Origin: Oceaniferula flava
GTDB lineage: Bacteria > Verrucomicrobiota > Verrucomicrobiia > Verrucomicrobiales > Akkermansiaceae
Assembly (NCBI RefSeq): GCF_016811075.1
Contig: NZ_JAFBGL010000005.1
Coordinates: 1 to 64,000, forward strand
Direction: 5' to 3'
Length of the DNA stretch: 64,000 nt
Positions 18,111 through 28,495 of the stretch are shown here, piece by piece. Below the pieces are notes generated by a model. It worked only from the letters and a program-made list of their open reading frames with translations. It searched no databases and was not told where the DNA came from. Made by a program: the position numbers and the translations under genes. How positions within the stretch are numbered: the stretch's first letter is position 1; the number at the start of each line of letters is the position of its first letter.

Positions 18111-21100
18111 TTATATCGATCTTAACATTTCCAATGTCTCTGCCAATTTTTCTTCCGGAGTGATCGATTTCAAGCGGGGAAATCGCTTGCCGGTGAGGAA
18201 AATATATTCGCCGTTGCGCGTTAGCATCAGGCGTTGTTCGCGGATTTCCACAGTGGAAATTCCGGCCGCCGCCGCGGCGAGTTTCACGGCGGTGGCGGTG
18301 AGCAGATTGGCGGTGGACTCCGGAGGCCTTCCAAATCGGTCGATCCAGCGGGTTTTCAGATTTTTCAGCTCCTTCTGAGTGACCAATTCCGCGAGCTCTT
18401 TGTAGGCGGAAATTCGCAACCTCGCTTCCGGCATGTAGCTCGCGGGAAGGTAGGCGGGGAGGTTGCCAATACGATCGTCGCCCGTCTCGTCGCCGGACGC
18501 CTGGATGTATTCGGCTTCGCTGAAACAGATGAAATCCGCCCGAAATGTGACGTCCACACGCTCGGTGATTTTTCCGTCACGTAAGCGATCGATCGACTGC
18601 CGAAGCAGCTGACAATACAAATCGAAGCCGACGGCGGCGATGTGGCCGGACTGTTTGGTGCCGAGCAAATTGCCAGCTCCCCGGATTTCCAGATCGCGCA
18701 TGGCAATCTTAAATCCCGAGCCCAGGGCGGTGTATTGCTGGATGGCGTTGATGCGTTTGCGGGCGTCGCCCTGGATGAGATCCGAGGGGAGGAGCAAGAC
18801 GGCATAGGCCTGACCTCCGGCACGACCGACCCGACCACGAAGCTGATAGAGATCGGCGAGGCCAAAGCGATCGGCTCGATCGATGATGATGGTATTGGCG
18901 TTGGGGATATCGATGCCGCTCTCGATGATGGTGGTGGCTAACAAGATGTCCGCCTCGCCGGAAACGAAGCTGCGCATGACCACTTCCAGCTCGTCCTTTT
19001 CCATCTGGCCGTGGCCAACGACGATGGAGGCTTCCGGCACGAGCTTTTTCAACCCGGCCTGCACCACATCGATGCTCTGCACCCGATTGTGCAAAAAGAA
19101 CACCTGCCCGCCGCGCTTGAGTTCGCGGCGGATGGCATCGCGGATGATGCGCTGGTCGTAGCCGTGGATGGAGGTATTGATAGGCACCTTACCGGGCAGC
19201 GGGGTGTCGATGGTCGACATATCACGCGCGCCCATCAGTGAGAGGTAGAGGGTGCGTGGAATGGGGGTGGCGGAGAGCGTGAGGACGTCGATGTTGCGGA
19301 ACATTTCCTTGAAGCGCTCCTTGTGTTTGACGCCGAAGCGTTGTTCTTCATCGACGATGGCCACGCCGAGATCCTTGTAGTTCACATCCTTGGAAATCAG
19401 CCGGTGGGTGCCGATGACGATGTCGACGCTGCCGTCGGCCAGACCTTTTAACGTTTCCTTCACCTCACGGGTGCTGCGGAAGCGGTTGAGCAGCTCGATG
19501 CGGACCGGGTAGTCGCTCATGCGCTCGCGGAAGGTGCGCCAGTGCTGCTCGGCGAGCACGGTGGTGGGCACCAGGACGGCGGCCTGTTTGCCACCGGTCA
19601 CCGCTTTGAACGCCGCGCGGATCGCGACCTCGGTTTTGCCAAAGCCGACGTCGCCACAGATCAGGCGGTCCATCGGCTTGGGCGATTCCATATCGGCCTT
19701 CATGTCCTCAATGGCATCGCGCTGGCCGGCGGTGATGGTGTGGTGGAATGAGTTCTCAAACTCCCACATCCAGCGGCTGTCTGGCGGGTGGCAGTAACCT
19801 GGCTGGGTATTGCGCTCGGCCTGCATCTGCAGAAGTTTCGCGGCGTAATCGAGGATGGATTTCTCCGCAGAATGCTTCGCCTTGGTCCAGGCGGCGGTGC
19901 CCAGACGATTCAACTCCGGATCCTTGCCGCCGAGGCCGACGTATTTTGAAAGCAGATGCGAGTGGTCTAACGGAACGCTGAGAATGGCGCCATCGCGGTA
20001 ACGGATGTGGATTTCCTCGTGGCCGTCCTCATCGCGATCGATGCCTTGAAATCTCCCGACGCCATACTCGGTGTGCACCACCAGATCGCCCTTGCTGATG
20101 TCTTCCAGCGCGGTTTGCTGTCTGGCGCGGCGTTGGTGATCGATCCGTGATGCGCGCTTTCGCGTCTGCGGCGTCTGGTAGCGACCGAACAATTCCGCCG
20201 AGGAGAGAAAAGCCAGCTTGGCTGCCGGCACGGTGAATCCCTGAACCAGATCACCGGCGAGTGGGGTGATAGCCCCGGAGGTGAAGAAATCTTGATCGAC
20301 CAATTCCTCAAAACGACTGCGTTCACCTTGGTTGGCAAAGGTGAGGAAAATCTGCCAGTGGTCCTGGCGCCAGTCGGCAATTTGTTGGAAAAAGCGATGT
20401 CGTCTGGTTTCGTTGAGGATGAAATCTCCGGCATCGAACACACCGAGGGGAGTGCCCGGGCAGATCGATTCGCTGTCGCCCGCTTGCCGGATGTAAGCGT
20501 GGGCGTCAGCTGGCGTCTCCTCATCGCCTGCGGCGAGCCAGCGGTCGTTGGGCCGAATGTAGTCGCGCACCGTCGCGGTCTGTTCCGGCTCGGCAATGGT
20601 GATTTCAGCGGTCTTGACCTTGCGGGTGGAGACCTGGGTATCGATGTCAAACTCGCGCAGGGAATCAATTTCGGTATCGAAAAATTCCATCCGCAGCGGT
20701 GCGGCCGCGTGCCAGGAGAACAGATCCATGATGCCGCCGCGCCGAGCGACCTGACCGTGGGCATGCACCTGGGTGACCCGCTCGTAGCCGTGGTCGAGTA
20801 GACGTTTTTCTAACAAGTCTGGATCGAGGTCGTCACCTAGGTGGATCGCCTGCGCCGATTCCCGCAGCGTTTCTGGCGACGGAGATGGGGCGTCCAGCGC
20901 GTCGGGTGAAAGGATGACCACCTGGCTTTTGTTTCCCACGGGGGCTGAGCTGAGCACATTCATCACGTCCAGCCGCTCGGCGATGGTTTCCGGTGGGATG
21001 GAAAGTTGGTCGTCCTCGGATTCCGGCAGATCCGGGAGCAGCAGCGGGCGAATGTTCCATAGGTCCAGCTCCACTGCGATACGGTCTCGGACCCGTGGGT

Positions 21101-21335
21101 TCGCATGAGTGAGCCAGACCCGACTGCCGGATTCGGCATCCGCGAGTGCCCTGCTGCAGAGCGCGGCGATGAAGGAAAGGGCGGCGTTATCGACCGGAGC
21201 AAAGCTCGGGGGCCCGGCCCCACGTACAAAATCCTCCAGCCGATGCACGAACGGCGGAGCGGTCAGGGCCTCACTCAATCCAGGTAGCAATGGACCAGAT
21301 TGAGGAGGTGATGAATGTGGAGTCTTCGTCGACAC
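18111..21335 (-). CDS. mfd: Transcription-repair coupling factor Mfd
   Basis: A 1074-residue ATPase that removes stalled RNA polymerase and recruits UvrA. The start is GTG. The N-terminal UvrB-homology part contains [11 protein letters not shown]. The CarD-like RNA polymerase interaction domain is seen in [19 protein letters not shown]. The superfamily 2 motor has Walker [13 protein letters not shown] (about 560), the DEEQRFG box, SATPIPRTL, and the TRG region. The C-terminal regulatory domain follows. It is somewhat shorter than the 1150-residue E. coli protein, with the loss spread over the N-terminal part. Confidence 0.97.
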   Translation of the reverse strand: MSTKTPHSSPPQSGPLLPGLSEALTAPPFVHRLEDFVRGAGPPSFAPVDNAALSFIAALCSRALADAESGSRVWLTHANPRVRDRIAVELDLWNIRPLLLPDLPESEDDQLSIPPETIAERLDVMNVLSSAPVGNKSQVVILSPDALDAPSPSPETLRESAQAIHLGDDLDPDLLEKRLLDHGYERVTQVHAHGQVARRGGIMDLFSWHAAAPLRMEFFDTEIDSLREFDIDTQVSTRKVKTAEITIAEPEQTATVRDYIRPNDRWLAAGDEETPADAHAYIRQAGDSESICPGTPLGVFDAGDFILNETRRHRFFQQIADWRQDHWQIFLTFANQGERSRFEELVDQDFFTSGAITPLAGDLVQGFTVPAAKLAFLSSAELFGRYQTPQTRKRASRIDHQRRARQQTALEDISKGDLVVHTEYGVGRFQGIDRDEDGHEEIHIRYRDGAILSVPLDHSHLLSKYVGLGGKDPELNRLGTAAWTKAKHSAEKSILDYAAKLLQMQAERNTQPGYCHPPDSRWMWEFENSFHHTITAGQRDAIEDMKADMESPKPMDRLICGDVGFGKTEVAIRAAFKAVTGGKQAAVLVPTTVLAEQHWRTFRERMSDYPVRIELLNRFRSTREVKETLKGLADGSVDIVIGTHRLISKDVNYKDLGVAIVDEEQRFGVKHKERFKEMFRNIDVLTLSATPIPRTLYLSLMGARDMSTIDTPLPGKVPINTSIHGYDQRIIRDAIRRELKRGGQVFFLHNRVQSIDVVQAGLKKLVPEASIVVGHGQMEKDELEVVMRSFVSGEADILLATTIIESGIDIPNANTIIIDRADRFGLADLYQLRGRVGRAGGQAYAVLLLPSDLIQGDARKRINAIQQYTALGSGFKIAMRDLEIRGAGNLLGTKQSGHIAAVGFDLYCQLLRQSIDRLRDGKITERVDVTFRADFICFSEAEYIQASGDETGDDRIGNLPAYLPASYMPEARLRISAYKELAELVTQKELKNLKTRWIDRFGRPPESTANLLTATAVKLAAAAAGISTVEIREQRLMLTRNGEYIFLTGKRFPRLKSITPEEKLAETLEMLRSI

Positions 21336-21480
21336 CTAGCGTTGATATAGTGCCTGAATCAGGGATGTGCAAGTCGTGTGATCTGGAGTGAATCGCTTTC
21401 TGTGACTGATAATCAAGCTGCAGGGAGTTTTTTAGAATCGTCGCTTTATTTGATTGATAATGTGAGGTATAGGTCGAGCC

Positions 21481-22545
21481 ATGGATTTTGGGAGTGATGT
21501 GGAGAATCGTTTTTGGCCACAAAAATGGCCAATGGTGGCAATGTTAGGAATTATTTGGGGCTTGGCCGCCTGTTCCTCATCACCGGATTATACCAGTGGT
21601 GACCGCTCGGCTGCCGGCTCGGATTACGCCGCCACAGCGTCCAGTGGTCACGGTCTCGCCGCATCTGCGCCGCGTAAAAGTTCCTCGTCGCTTTATCGTG
21701 AAGTGAATGTCAAAAAGTCGTTCATCCCCAAAGGGAAGCACGCGCGGAAATACCGCCGCCGATTGAATCCTAAATACATCACCATCCACAGCACTCAGAA
21801 TTACTCGTCCAGTGCCGATGCCTGGCGTCACTCACTTGCGCTGAACAATGGCAAGCTCCGCGCGTCCAAGCGCAAGGGGGGAAACCGGATCGGCTATCTC
21901 ACATGGCACTATACCGTCGATCAATACCGCGCTGTGCAGCACCTTCCATGCAATGAGCAAGGGGAGCATGCCGACTTCGATGGCCCGGGGAACAACTACA
22001 GTCTCGCCATTGAGATGTGTGAAAACAGAGGCAACAGCCGCGCAGCCACCATCGAACGCACTGCCAAGCTCTCGGCCTGGTTGATGAAGGAGTATGACAT
22101 TCCTCTGCGCAATGTCGTGCCGCATTACCACTGGGAACGCAAGGGACTGAGCAAACCTCATAAAAACTGCCCGCATTTCTTGTTAGATAATGGTCGCCCA
22201 GGGGCTAAATGGCAATGGTTCTTGGCGAAGGTAAACAAGTATTACAAATCCATCACCAGCGGTAGCCCAACGCTGGTCAGCACCACTACGGTGAATACGC
22301 GACCGATTCCTGTCATCACCCAAGCCCAGCCGAGGGTGCTTCAGTCCACTCCTCGTCCAACGGTTCGCAAAACGACGACGACTCGATCAAAGCCGAAACC
22401 CAAAGTGCGTTATCACACCGTTCGCCGTGGCGACACGCTTTATTCACTTTCACGCAAGTATGGCACCAGCGTGACGGCTATTCAAAAAGCCAATGGCATG
22501 AAAAGCACGCTGCTGATCAATGGCAAGCGACTGCGTATTCCTTAA
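21481..22545 (+). CDS. N-acetylmuramoyl-L-alanine amidase with LysM domain
   Basis: A 354-residue lipoprotein-type cell wall hydrolase. The lipobox is LAAC at about residues 28-31; a shorter start at 21532 (MVAMLG) would also keep it. The Amidase_2 domain (about 95-255) has the zinc-ligand motifs TIHST and, near the end, VVPHYHW with KNCPHFL. A Pro/Thr-rich linker leads to a C-terminal LysM domain (about 307-354, HTVRRGDTLYSLSRKYGTS) that binds peptidoglycan. It should cleave the amide bond between muramic acid and the stem peptide. It is divergent from mfd and precedes the YkgJ gene by 12 bp. Confidence 0.92.
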   Translation: MDFGSDVENRFWPQKWPMVAMLGIIWGLAACSSSPDYTSGDRSAAGSDYAATASSGHGLAASAPRKSSSSLYREVNVKKSFIPKGKHARKYRRRLNPKYITIHSTQNYSSSADAWRHSLALNNGKLRASKRKGGNRIGYLTWHYTVDQYRAVQHLPCNEQGEHADFDGPGNNYSLAIEMCENRGNSRAATIERTAKLSAWLMKEYDIPLRNVVPHYHWERKGLSKPHKNCPHFLLDNGRPGAKWQWFLAKVNKYYKSITSGSPTLVSTTTVNTRPIPVITQAQPRVLQSTPRPTVRKTTTTRSKPKPKVRYHTVRRGDTLYSLSRKYGTSVTAIQKANGMKSTLLINGKRLRIP

Positions 22546-22557
22546 CTGTTAGTAAAC

Positions 22558-22920
22558 ATGGAAGTGTATCCAGATACGTGGTTTCAATGTGACCGCTGCA
22601 CGGCCTGCTGTAAATGGCCTGGTGATGTTAAAGTGGACGATGATGAGGTCGAGAAGATCGCCTCATTTGTTGGCATGGAGACTCAGGACTTTATCGATCA
22701 ATACACCCGTCTGCGCACGAATCGCACCGGGCTCTCATTGATTGAAAAAGAGAATCATGAGTGTATCATGTTAGAAAATGGGGGTTGCCGGATCAATCCG
22801 GTGAAGCCTGAACAGTGCCGTGGTTTTCCTAACAAATGGAATTTCCCCGGATGGCAGAAAGTTTGCCATGCGAAAGCAATCCCTATGCAGAAAGCGAAGG
22901 AAATGGGGCTCGTCCAGTAA
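22558..22920 (+). CDS. YkgJ family cysteine cluster protein
   Basis: A 120-residue cytoplasmic protein with the YkgJ/CxxCxxCC pattern: CDRCTACCKW near the N-terminus, then C-x-M-L-E-N-G-G-C and EQCRGFP. The Cys set probably binds zinc or an iron-sulfur cluster; the biochemical role of the family is not established. It follows the amidase by 12 bp, so they may share a transcript. Confidence 0.88.
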   Translation: MEVYPDTWFQCDRCTACCKWPGDVKVDDDEVEKIASFVGMETQDFIDQYTRLRTNRTGLSLIEKENHECIMLENGGCRINPVKPEQCRGFPNKWNFPGWQKVCHAKAIPMQKAKEMGLVQ

Positions 22921-22955
22921 GGTGGATAGAGACCGGTGCCTCATTTTTTAGACCA

Positions 22956-23327
22956 ATGCTTCACTGGAATAAAAATCCGAATCGGCATGTAGCCACCGAT
23001 CTCAATACGCTCTCTGACCCTCCCAATGGTGGCGTGTTCAAACTAGTCTTGTTAGGCGTTTTGCTGCCAGGCTGGATAATGTATCATGCCTCAGAAGCAT
23101 GGCTAAACGAATCGGCCATTTGGTATGGGCAATCGACTGATGTCACTTTGTCCGGTCCGGCTGCGCGCGCCATGGCCATCGTTTACGGCGGTGTTGCACT
23201 GTTCTGTCACTTTCGATGGTTCTGGGGACTCCAGGGCTATTACCGCACATGGGAGATTGGCACCATCGTAGCGCTGTTAGGATTTGTAGGAGGCTTGATT
23301 ACCGCGCTGGTATTGGCTTTTTATTAA
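22956..23327 (+). CDS. Small membrane protein of unknown function
   Basis: Started at MLHWNKNPNRH (22956) this gives 123 residues; the frame opens earlier inside the YkgJ gene but that part is a shadow. Three hydrophobic helices are visible: VFKLVLLGVLLPGWIMYH, the AIVYGGVALFCHFRWFW stretch, and the C-terminal IVALLGFVGGLITALVLAF. I do not recognise a family. It is 35 bp downstream of the YkgJ gene. Confidence 0.65.
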   Translation: MLHWNKNPNRHVATDLNTLSDPPNGGVFKLVLLGVLLPGWIMYHASEAWLNESAIWYGQSTDVTLSGPAARAMAIVYGGVALFCHFRWFWGLQGYYRTWEIGTIVALLGFVGGLITALVLAFY

Positions 23328-23367
23328 GTCCAATGAAGGCGTTGAGTTGCGTTGGAGCGGAGACTGA

Positions 23368-23691
23368 CTATCGGAGCCCCTCGGACTTAACGTTCAGAAT
23401 ATATTCTAACACCTGCTGGCCTTCTGATTGGGTAATCCCTGCGTGTGTGGCCATCGCTGGAACGGTCATGGACCATTTTTTCTCAGAAAGTGATGTGGGG
23501 TCAGCCTGTTGATGGCATTGGTAGCAGGTTTTCATGTAGAGGCTGTGCCCCTCATGCTTGGTGAGGTCCGTATTTTTTACCGGTTCATACGGCATCACTG
23601 GCTTGAAAGGAGCCTCTTTGGGTTCATCTTGTGTGCTGCAGGACAGGGTGATGGCAGCGAGGAGAAGTCCGAGTGGATAGAGTGCTTTCAT
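23368..23691 (-). CDS. Small c-type cytochrome lipoprotein
   Basis: A 107-residue protein started at MKALYPLGLLLAAITLSCS, a lipoprotein signal with the lipobox Cys near residue 18. A single haem c site CYQCH lies mid-protein, followed by WSMTVPAMATHAG, which offers a Met as sixth ligand. It resembles short class I cytochromes that carry electrons at a membrane surface. Partner unknown. It depends on the ResB/CcsA system for haem attachment (inference). Confidence 0.85.
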   Translation of the reverse strand: MKALYPLGLLLAAITLSCSTQDEPKEAPFKPVMPYEPVKNTDLTKHEGHSLYMKTCYQCHQQADPTSLSEKKWSMTVPAMATHAGITQSEGQQVLEYILNVKSEGLR

Positions 23692-23928
23692 GAGCTTGAG
23701 AGGTGGCCGTTGGTAGTTTGGGTGAGGGTGCAATGTTTAGTGGCTGTCAGGTGACGCCTTGAGTCCAAACAAGCACCGTGAAAATCCCGAACGAATAAGC
23801 ACAGAGTGAAGAGAAAGCGCTGTGATGACAAGGTGATTCTCACCCAGCGTGGTTGTCTGTTAGGTGTGACGGTGCCTACGTTTTGCTGCAAGTATCCATT
23901 TGGCTGAAACTTGCGGAGGTTCCGCTCC

Positions 23929-26691
23929 TTATCCTACCAAAGCGGTCAATGAGGTCTCGATTTCTATCTGTTTCTCTTCTTCCTCGATCTTCGAGCCATC
24001 CGGCCAAGTGACGTAGAGGGTGTCCATCGCGGCTCCTTTTTCCGTACAAATACGGGCGTGCACGGTGGCGAGGCCGAGCTCACCAACGGCGAGGAAGAGG
24101 TCGTGCAGTAGACCGATGCGGTCGAGCGCCTGGATCTCGATGGCGGTGCAGGTTGGGCTGATCTCGTTATTGACGTAAACTCGCGTGGGGAAGGGGATGC
24201 CACCCTCGGATTTATCGTCGTGCAGCAGGTTGGTTTTCGGTTTGAGATACTTCGCGGCCTGGTAGTCCTTATGGGGATCCGGGTCTTTATTGAGCGCACG
24301 GAAGGTCTCGATGACCTTTTGTCGCGAGCGTTCGTTAGAGACAGGGCCCATTTCCGGTGTGCAAATTTGGAACAAATCGCAGACCACGCCATCCATGCGG
24401 GTGTAGACATCGGCGGCGATGATGTTGATGTTGGCGTTGGCCAGGGCGCAGCACATTTTCTCGCAGAAAAGTGGTCGGTTCCACGCGGTCACCACCAGCT
24501 CGGTGAGTGAGCGGTTGTCGCGATCGATCCAGCTGAGGTCGCACTCAAAGCCGCCGTTCGAGCGAGCATCGCGTGAGAGGAACTTCTGGATCGAGCGGAT
24601 GTGGCTGGCGATGTTACGGGCATCGCGGAAGCGGAAGTAGGCCGATGGCATTTGCTCGAAATGCTTGGTCATCTGCTCGTGGAATGATTTGGGGAGCTTT
24701 TTGCGGCAGGTTTCCAACAGCTCCACCTTGTTATCATCCATCACTGTCTTGAAGTGCTCCTTGCCTTTCTTGAGCCACAGGCGAGTGGCGTGATAGAGCT
24801 GGAGCATCAGGGTTTCCTTCCACGGCGACCAGGCTTCGTCGTTAGTGCCATTGGAATCGGCCCAGGTAAATAGCAGCAGGGCGTCCAGGTTGCGTTTGTT
24901 TTTCATCAGCCCGGCAAACTCCTCAATGACGGACAAGTCCTCGAGGTTGCGGCTGGTGGCAAAGCGCCAAAAGGTCAGATGGTGATCGACCAAAAACATG
25001 ATCATCGCACGGCGGCCACCACGCACTTGGAGGCGACGGCAAACTCGGTCGGCAAGCATGGTCGATCCGTCGATGTGTTCGCGGACATTTTCGGCGCGAC
25101 CCGAGTCGTGCAGCAGAATGGCGAGATAGAGTGCGTAGGGGTCCTGGATCTCGTGGAGCAATCGGCGGTAGAGTTTGCGACCAGGGTCGGCGTCCTCCGG
25201 TTGACCGACCAAGCTGTCTAGCTGGTCCACGCAGCGCAGGGTGTGCTCGTCCGCTGTGTAGCGGTGGAAGAACTCGTGCTGCACCAGGCAGTCCATGGCA
25301 CCAAACTCGGGCATGTAGTTGTCTAACACCTTGGTGCGGTGCATCAGACGCAGGATGCGGCCGACCTCACCTTTGCGTTCAAGGATCGCGCGGAAGGTCT
25401 CGCGATTATCCACGCTGTAGCGGAAAGCTCGGTCGATTTTCTTGCTCTCGCGGTGAATGTATTTGCGCGCCTGCGGGCTGAGCTCGAGCGAGCGGATCTG
25501 GCAGTGCTGGAACAGCCGCATCAGACGGTTTGGTTCCTCGCTGAGCACGTCTTTCTGCTCCAAGAAAATTCGGCCGTTGCGCGAGTAGAAGCCATCGAAC
25601 TTTTCGGTTTTATCCTTTTTGGTGGCAAAGGGGATTTTCCCTAACAATCCACCACTGCTTTGGTTTTCATGTTCGATTTCAAAGTATTCCATCAGCGAGG
25701 TGCTGTGGCGGAAAATGGCGCGGGTGTGGCGGTAGTAATCGCGCATGAATGCCTCGCAGCGGCGCAGGATGGTTTTCTGCGGGTATTTAAAATTGGTAGC
25801 GACCACTCCCTGGAGTCGCAGGGTCAAGATGTCGGTGCCACGGCCACTTTCGTAGTGCAGTTCATTACGAACGCGGTGGAGGAAATCGTATCCCTCGTTG
25901 AGCTGGCGGCAGGTGCTGGCAGTGATGATCTTGGCGTTGGCAAGTTCCTCGATGGAAGTGAAGCCACGTTTGACCCGAGCCACCCAGAGCACATTCTGGT
26001 AGTCGCGGAGGCCACCGCAGCTTTCCTTCACATGAGGTTCTTGCAGGAAGACGGTGTAGGAATACTTGCTGTGCCGGCGGCGCAGGTCTTCACGGCGGAG
26101 ATCGAAAAAGGCCTCCTGACCTTTCTGCACACATTCCTTTTCAAAGCGCTGTTCGAAATCGGCAAAGAGCTCCTTGTCCCCCGCGATGTAACGGGCGTCC
26201 ATCAGGGCGGTTTTGTTTTGTTGGTCCTTGCGTGCTTCGCCGATGCATTCGGCGATGGAGCGCGACGCGTGCCCCACCTTGAAGCCGGCGTCCCAGAGGA
26301 TGTAGAGGATTTCCTCGATGATGGTGGAGAGCGCCTTGGTGACCTTGTTGGCCGAACGAGGCAGCAGGAAAAGGAGGTCCAAATCGGAGCTCGGGTTCAG
26401 GTGTCTGCGCCCAAAACCACCTTGAGCCACCAGAGTCATCACCGGTGCCTCGCCCTCGTGTCTGCCAATGGCTGTCTGGAACATCACATCCAGAATGATG
26501 TCTAACAAGTCAGCGCGAGCTTGGGCAATCTCGACACCGCTGCCACCTGCATCGTGGCGTTTTTTGATCAGGCCCTCTTCTTTTTTGATGAACTGCATGA
26601 CCACCCCAGCACTTTCAGTGCGGGTCAACTGTCCGTTGACGATGGCTTTGAGTTCTTGCTGGGCGCGTTCTTTGAGTTCTGTTAGGGGCAC
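23929..26691 (-). CDS. glnD: Bifunctional uridylyltransferase/uridylyl-removing enzyme
   Basis: A 920-residue nitrogen sensor that uridylylates PII under nitrogen limitation and removes UMP under excess. It starts with GTG. The nucleotidyltransferase motif GGFGRRHLNPSSDLDLL lies at about residues 91-107, the HD domain carries HDSGRAENV (about residue 550), and two ACT domains follow at the C-terminus, including RIGLLHDLFLAV. Length fits the family. No glnB or glnK gene is in the window. It lies 36 bp from polX on the same strand. Confidence 0.95.
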   Translation of the reverse strand: MPLTELKERAQQELKAIVNGQLTRTESAGVVMQFIKKEEGLIKKRHDAGGSGVEIAQARADLLDIILDVMFQTAIGRHEGEAPVMTLVAQGGFGRRHLNPSSDLDLLFLLPRSANKVTKALSTIIEEILYILWDAGFKVGHASRSIAECIGEARKDQQNKTALMDARYIAGDKELFADFEQRFEKECVQKGQEAFFDLRREDLRRRHSKYSYTVFLQEPHVKESCGGLRDYQNVLWVARVKRGFTSIEELANAKIITASTCRQLNEGYDFLHRVRNELHYESGRGTDILTLRLQGVVATNFKYPQKTILRRCEAFMRDYYRHTRAIFRHSTSLMEYFEIEHENQSSGGLLGKIPFATKKDKTEKFDGFYSRNGRIFLEQKDVLSEEPNRLMRLFQHCQIRSLELSPQARKYIHRESKKIDRAFRYSVDNRETFRAILERKGEVGRILRLMHRTKVLDNYMPEFGAMDCLVQHEFFHRYTADEHTLRCVDQLDSLVGQPEDADPGRKLYRRLLHEIQDPYALYLAILLHDSGRAENVREHIDGSTMLADRVCRRLQVRGGRRAMIMFLVDHHLTFWRFATSRNLEDLSVIEEFAGLMKNKRNLDALLLFTWADSNGTNDEAWSPWKETLMLQLYHATRLWLKKGKEHFKTVMDDNKVELLETCRKKLPKSFHEQMTKHFEQMPSAYFRFRDARNIASHIRSIQKFLSRDARSNGGFECDLSWIDRDNRSLTELVVTAWNRPLFCEKMCCALANANINIIAADVYTRMDGVVCDLFQICTPEMGPVSNERSRQKVIETFRALNKDPDPHKDYQAAKYLKPKTNLLHDDKSEGGIPFPTRVYVNNEISPTCTAIEIQALDRIGLLHDLFLAVGELGLATVHARICTEKGAAMDTLYVTWPDGSKIEEEEKQIEIETSLTALVG

Positions 26692-26727
26692 GGTTGTTTG
26701 GATAAATTTTGAGGGTGAAAAAGAATG

Positions 26728-28479
26728 TCAGGCGCGCATCCGTTGCTCTTTCGGAAGCTTCAGCCAGCGCTGGACTTCATCGAGTGTCATGCAATTCAGC
26801 ACGTCTTCTCTGCGTAGCCAGCCTTTGCGTGCAAGGCGTATGCCATATGCGAGGTATTGCAGCTGTTCTGTGGCATGCGCATCGGGGTTGATGGAGGTCA
26901 TCAAACCCTTGTCGCGGGCGCGTTGCCAGTGACGCCAGTCCATGTCGAGCCGGCGTGGGTTGCAGTTGAGCTCGATGATGGTGCCGGTGCGGATGGCGCA
27001 GTCGATCACCTTGTCCACGTCCACGGCGTAGCCTTCGCGGCGGAGGAGCAGTCGACCCGTCAAGTGACCGATCATGGTAACGTGCGGGTTTTCCATCGCC
27101 TTGATGATGCGAGCCGTCATTTCCTTCTCGGGCAGCTGGAACGAGCCATGGATGGATGCCACCGAGTAGTCCAACTGTTCTAACACATCGTCTTCAAAAT
27201 CAAGCGATCCGTCTTTGAGGATATCTACTTCGGTGCCGGTGAAAATCTGGAAGTCGTCCCAAGATTGGTTGAGCTCCTGGATGGCGGCCACCTGCTTGAG
27301 CAGTCGATCCGGGTACAGCCCGTTTGCTTGGAACTGGGATTTCGAGTGATCGGCGATGCCTAAATATTGCAATCCCAGATCGCGGGCGGCCTCGGCCATT
27401 TCCTCCAGGGTGTTTTTGCCGTCGGAAGCGGTTGTGTGATTGTGGAAGGTGCCGCGCAGGTTTTCCAGCTCGACCAGGCGGGGGATCTCTCCGGCTTCGG
27501 CGGCCTCGATTTCGCCCCGATTCTCGCGAAGTTCGGGGGGGATGCGATCGAGCTCCAAGATGCGGTAAATATCGGCCTCCTCCTTGACGGCGGGGGCGGC
27601 CGGCGAGGTTTTGTCTTTCGGCGTGAAGCCGTATTCATTTAGCGACCAACCATGCTTCAAGGCTCGCGAGCGGAGAGCCACGTTGTGCTCCTTGCTGCCT
27701 GAGAAATATTGCAGGGCAAAGGGGAATTGCTCGTTGGACACGGCGCGCAGATCGCACTGCAGACCGTTGGCCAGTCGGACTGAGGCCTTGGTGCTGCCGC
27801 AGACGATCACCGAGTCGACCTCGGGCAGTTGGCTGAAATACTCGGTCATCTCCGCCGGCTTGGGCGTGGCGACGAGGAAATCGATATCGTGCAGCACCTC
27901 CTTGCTCCGTCGGTAAGAACCAGCGATCTCGACTCGCAAACTGTCCGGGTGCTGGCGCAGGTTTTCCAACATACTCTCGGCGATCGGTGCGATGTCGCCG
28001 AGGCGGAAGAGATCGGCGAATTGCTCTTTCAGCGCGATGGCTTCGAGTAGCTTCTCGATGGATTTTTTACCAAAACCGGGCAGTCCGGCGGCGGAGCCAT
28101 CGGTGCAGGCGGTTTTCAAGGCCTCAATGGAATCGACGCCGAGCTGATCATAGAGGGCGCGGACTTTTTTCGGTCCCAGCCCTTGGATGCCGAAGAGATC
28201 GAACAGCCCCTCTGGAAACTCGGCGCGGAGGTTTTGGTGGAATTTGAGTTCTCCGGTGCTGGCGAGCTCGTGGAGTTTTTCCTGCAGGGCCTTGCCGATG
28301 CCCTTGATGCCATCGAGCTCGTTGGCGGCCGCTTTTTTCACGATGTCGCCATCGTAGTTGCGCACCGTTTCCGCGCCATTGCGGTAGGCTCGGGTCTTGA
28401 ATGGGTTCTCGCCTTTAATTTCTAACAATAAGGCGATTTCATCCAGAACGGCAGCGATGTCATCGCGTGAGATAGCCAT
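26728..28479 (-). CDS. polX: DNA polymerase X family protein with PHP domain
   Basis: A 583-residue repair polymerase/nuclease. Helix-hairpin-helix elements appear at ELDGIKGIGKALQEKL and at LFGIQGLGPKKV. The nucleotidyltransferase site is GSYRRSKEVLHDIDFLV (the D-x-D metal ligands) at about residues 197-213. The PHP domain has HNHTTASDGKNT (about residue 343) and ADHS, with further His/Asp ligands near SINPDAHAT. Bacterial PolX fills short gaps and has 3'-5' exonuclease activity through PHP. It sits between glnD and a lipoprotein gene. Confidence 0.95.
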   Translation of the reverse strand: MAISRDDIAAVLDEIALLLEIKGENPFKTRAYRNGAETVRNYDGDIVKKAAANELDGIKGIGKALQEKLHELASTGELKFHQNLRAEFPEGLFDLFGIQGLGPKKVRALYDQLGVDSIEALKTACTDGSAAGLPGFGKKSIEKLLEAIALKEQFADLFRLGDIAPIAESMLENLRQHPDSLRVEIAGSYRRSKEVLHDIDFLVATPKPAEMTEYFSQLPEVDSVIVCGSTKASVRLANGLQCDLRAVSNEQFPFALQYFSGSKEHNVALRSRALKHGWSLNEYGFTPKDKTSPAAPAVKEEADIYRILELDRIPPELRENRGEIEAAEAGEIPRLVELENLRGTFHNHTTASDGKNTLEEMAEAARDLGLQYLGIADHSKSQFQANGLYPDRLLKQVAAIQELNQSWDDFQIFTGTEVDILKDGSLDFEDDVLEQLDYSVASIHGSFQLPEKEMTARIIKAMENPHVTMIGHLTGRLLLRREGYAVDVDKVIDCAIRTGTIIELNCNPRRLDMDWRHWQRARDKGLMTSINPDAHATEQLQYLAYGIRLARKGWLRREDVLNCMTLDEVQRWLKLPKEQRMRA

Positions 28480-28495
28480 TTTAATCGTGGTGAGG

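Noticed and set aside
22836-22955. Long N-terminal extension of the membrane protein overlapping the YkgJ gene
   Set aside because: The extension is the YkgJ gene in another frame; the later ATG at 22956 gives a compact membrane protein.
23760-23900. Lys/Arg/Cys-rich short plus-strand frame resembling a ribosomal protein
   Set aside because: No start codon in a good position and no match to known short ribosomal proteins.
25660-26505. Plus-strand frame of 281 codons opposite glnD
   Set aside because: Antisense shadow; glnD motifs are intact on the minus strand.
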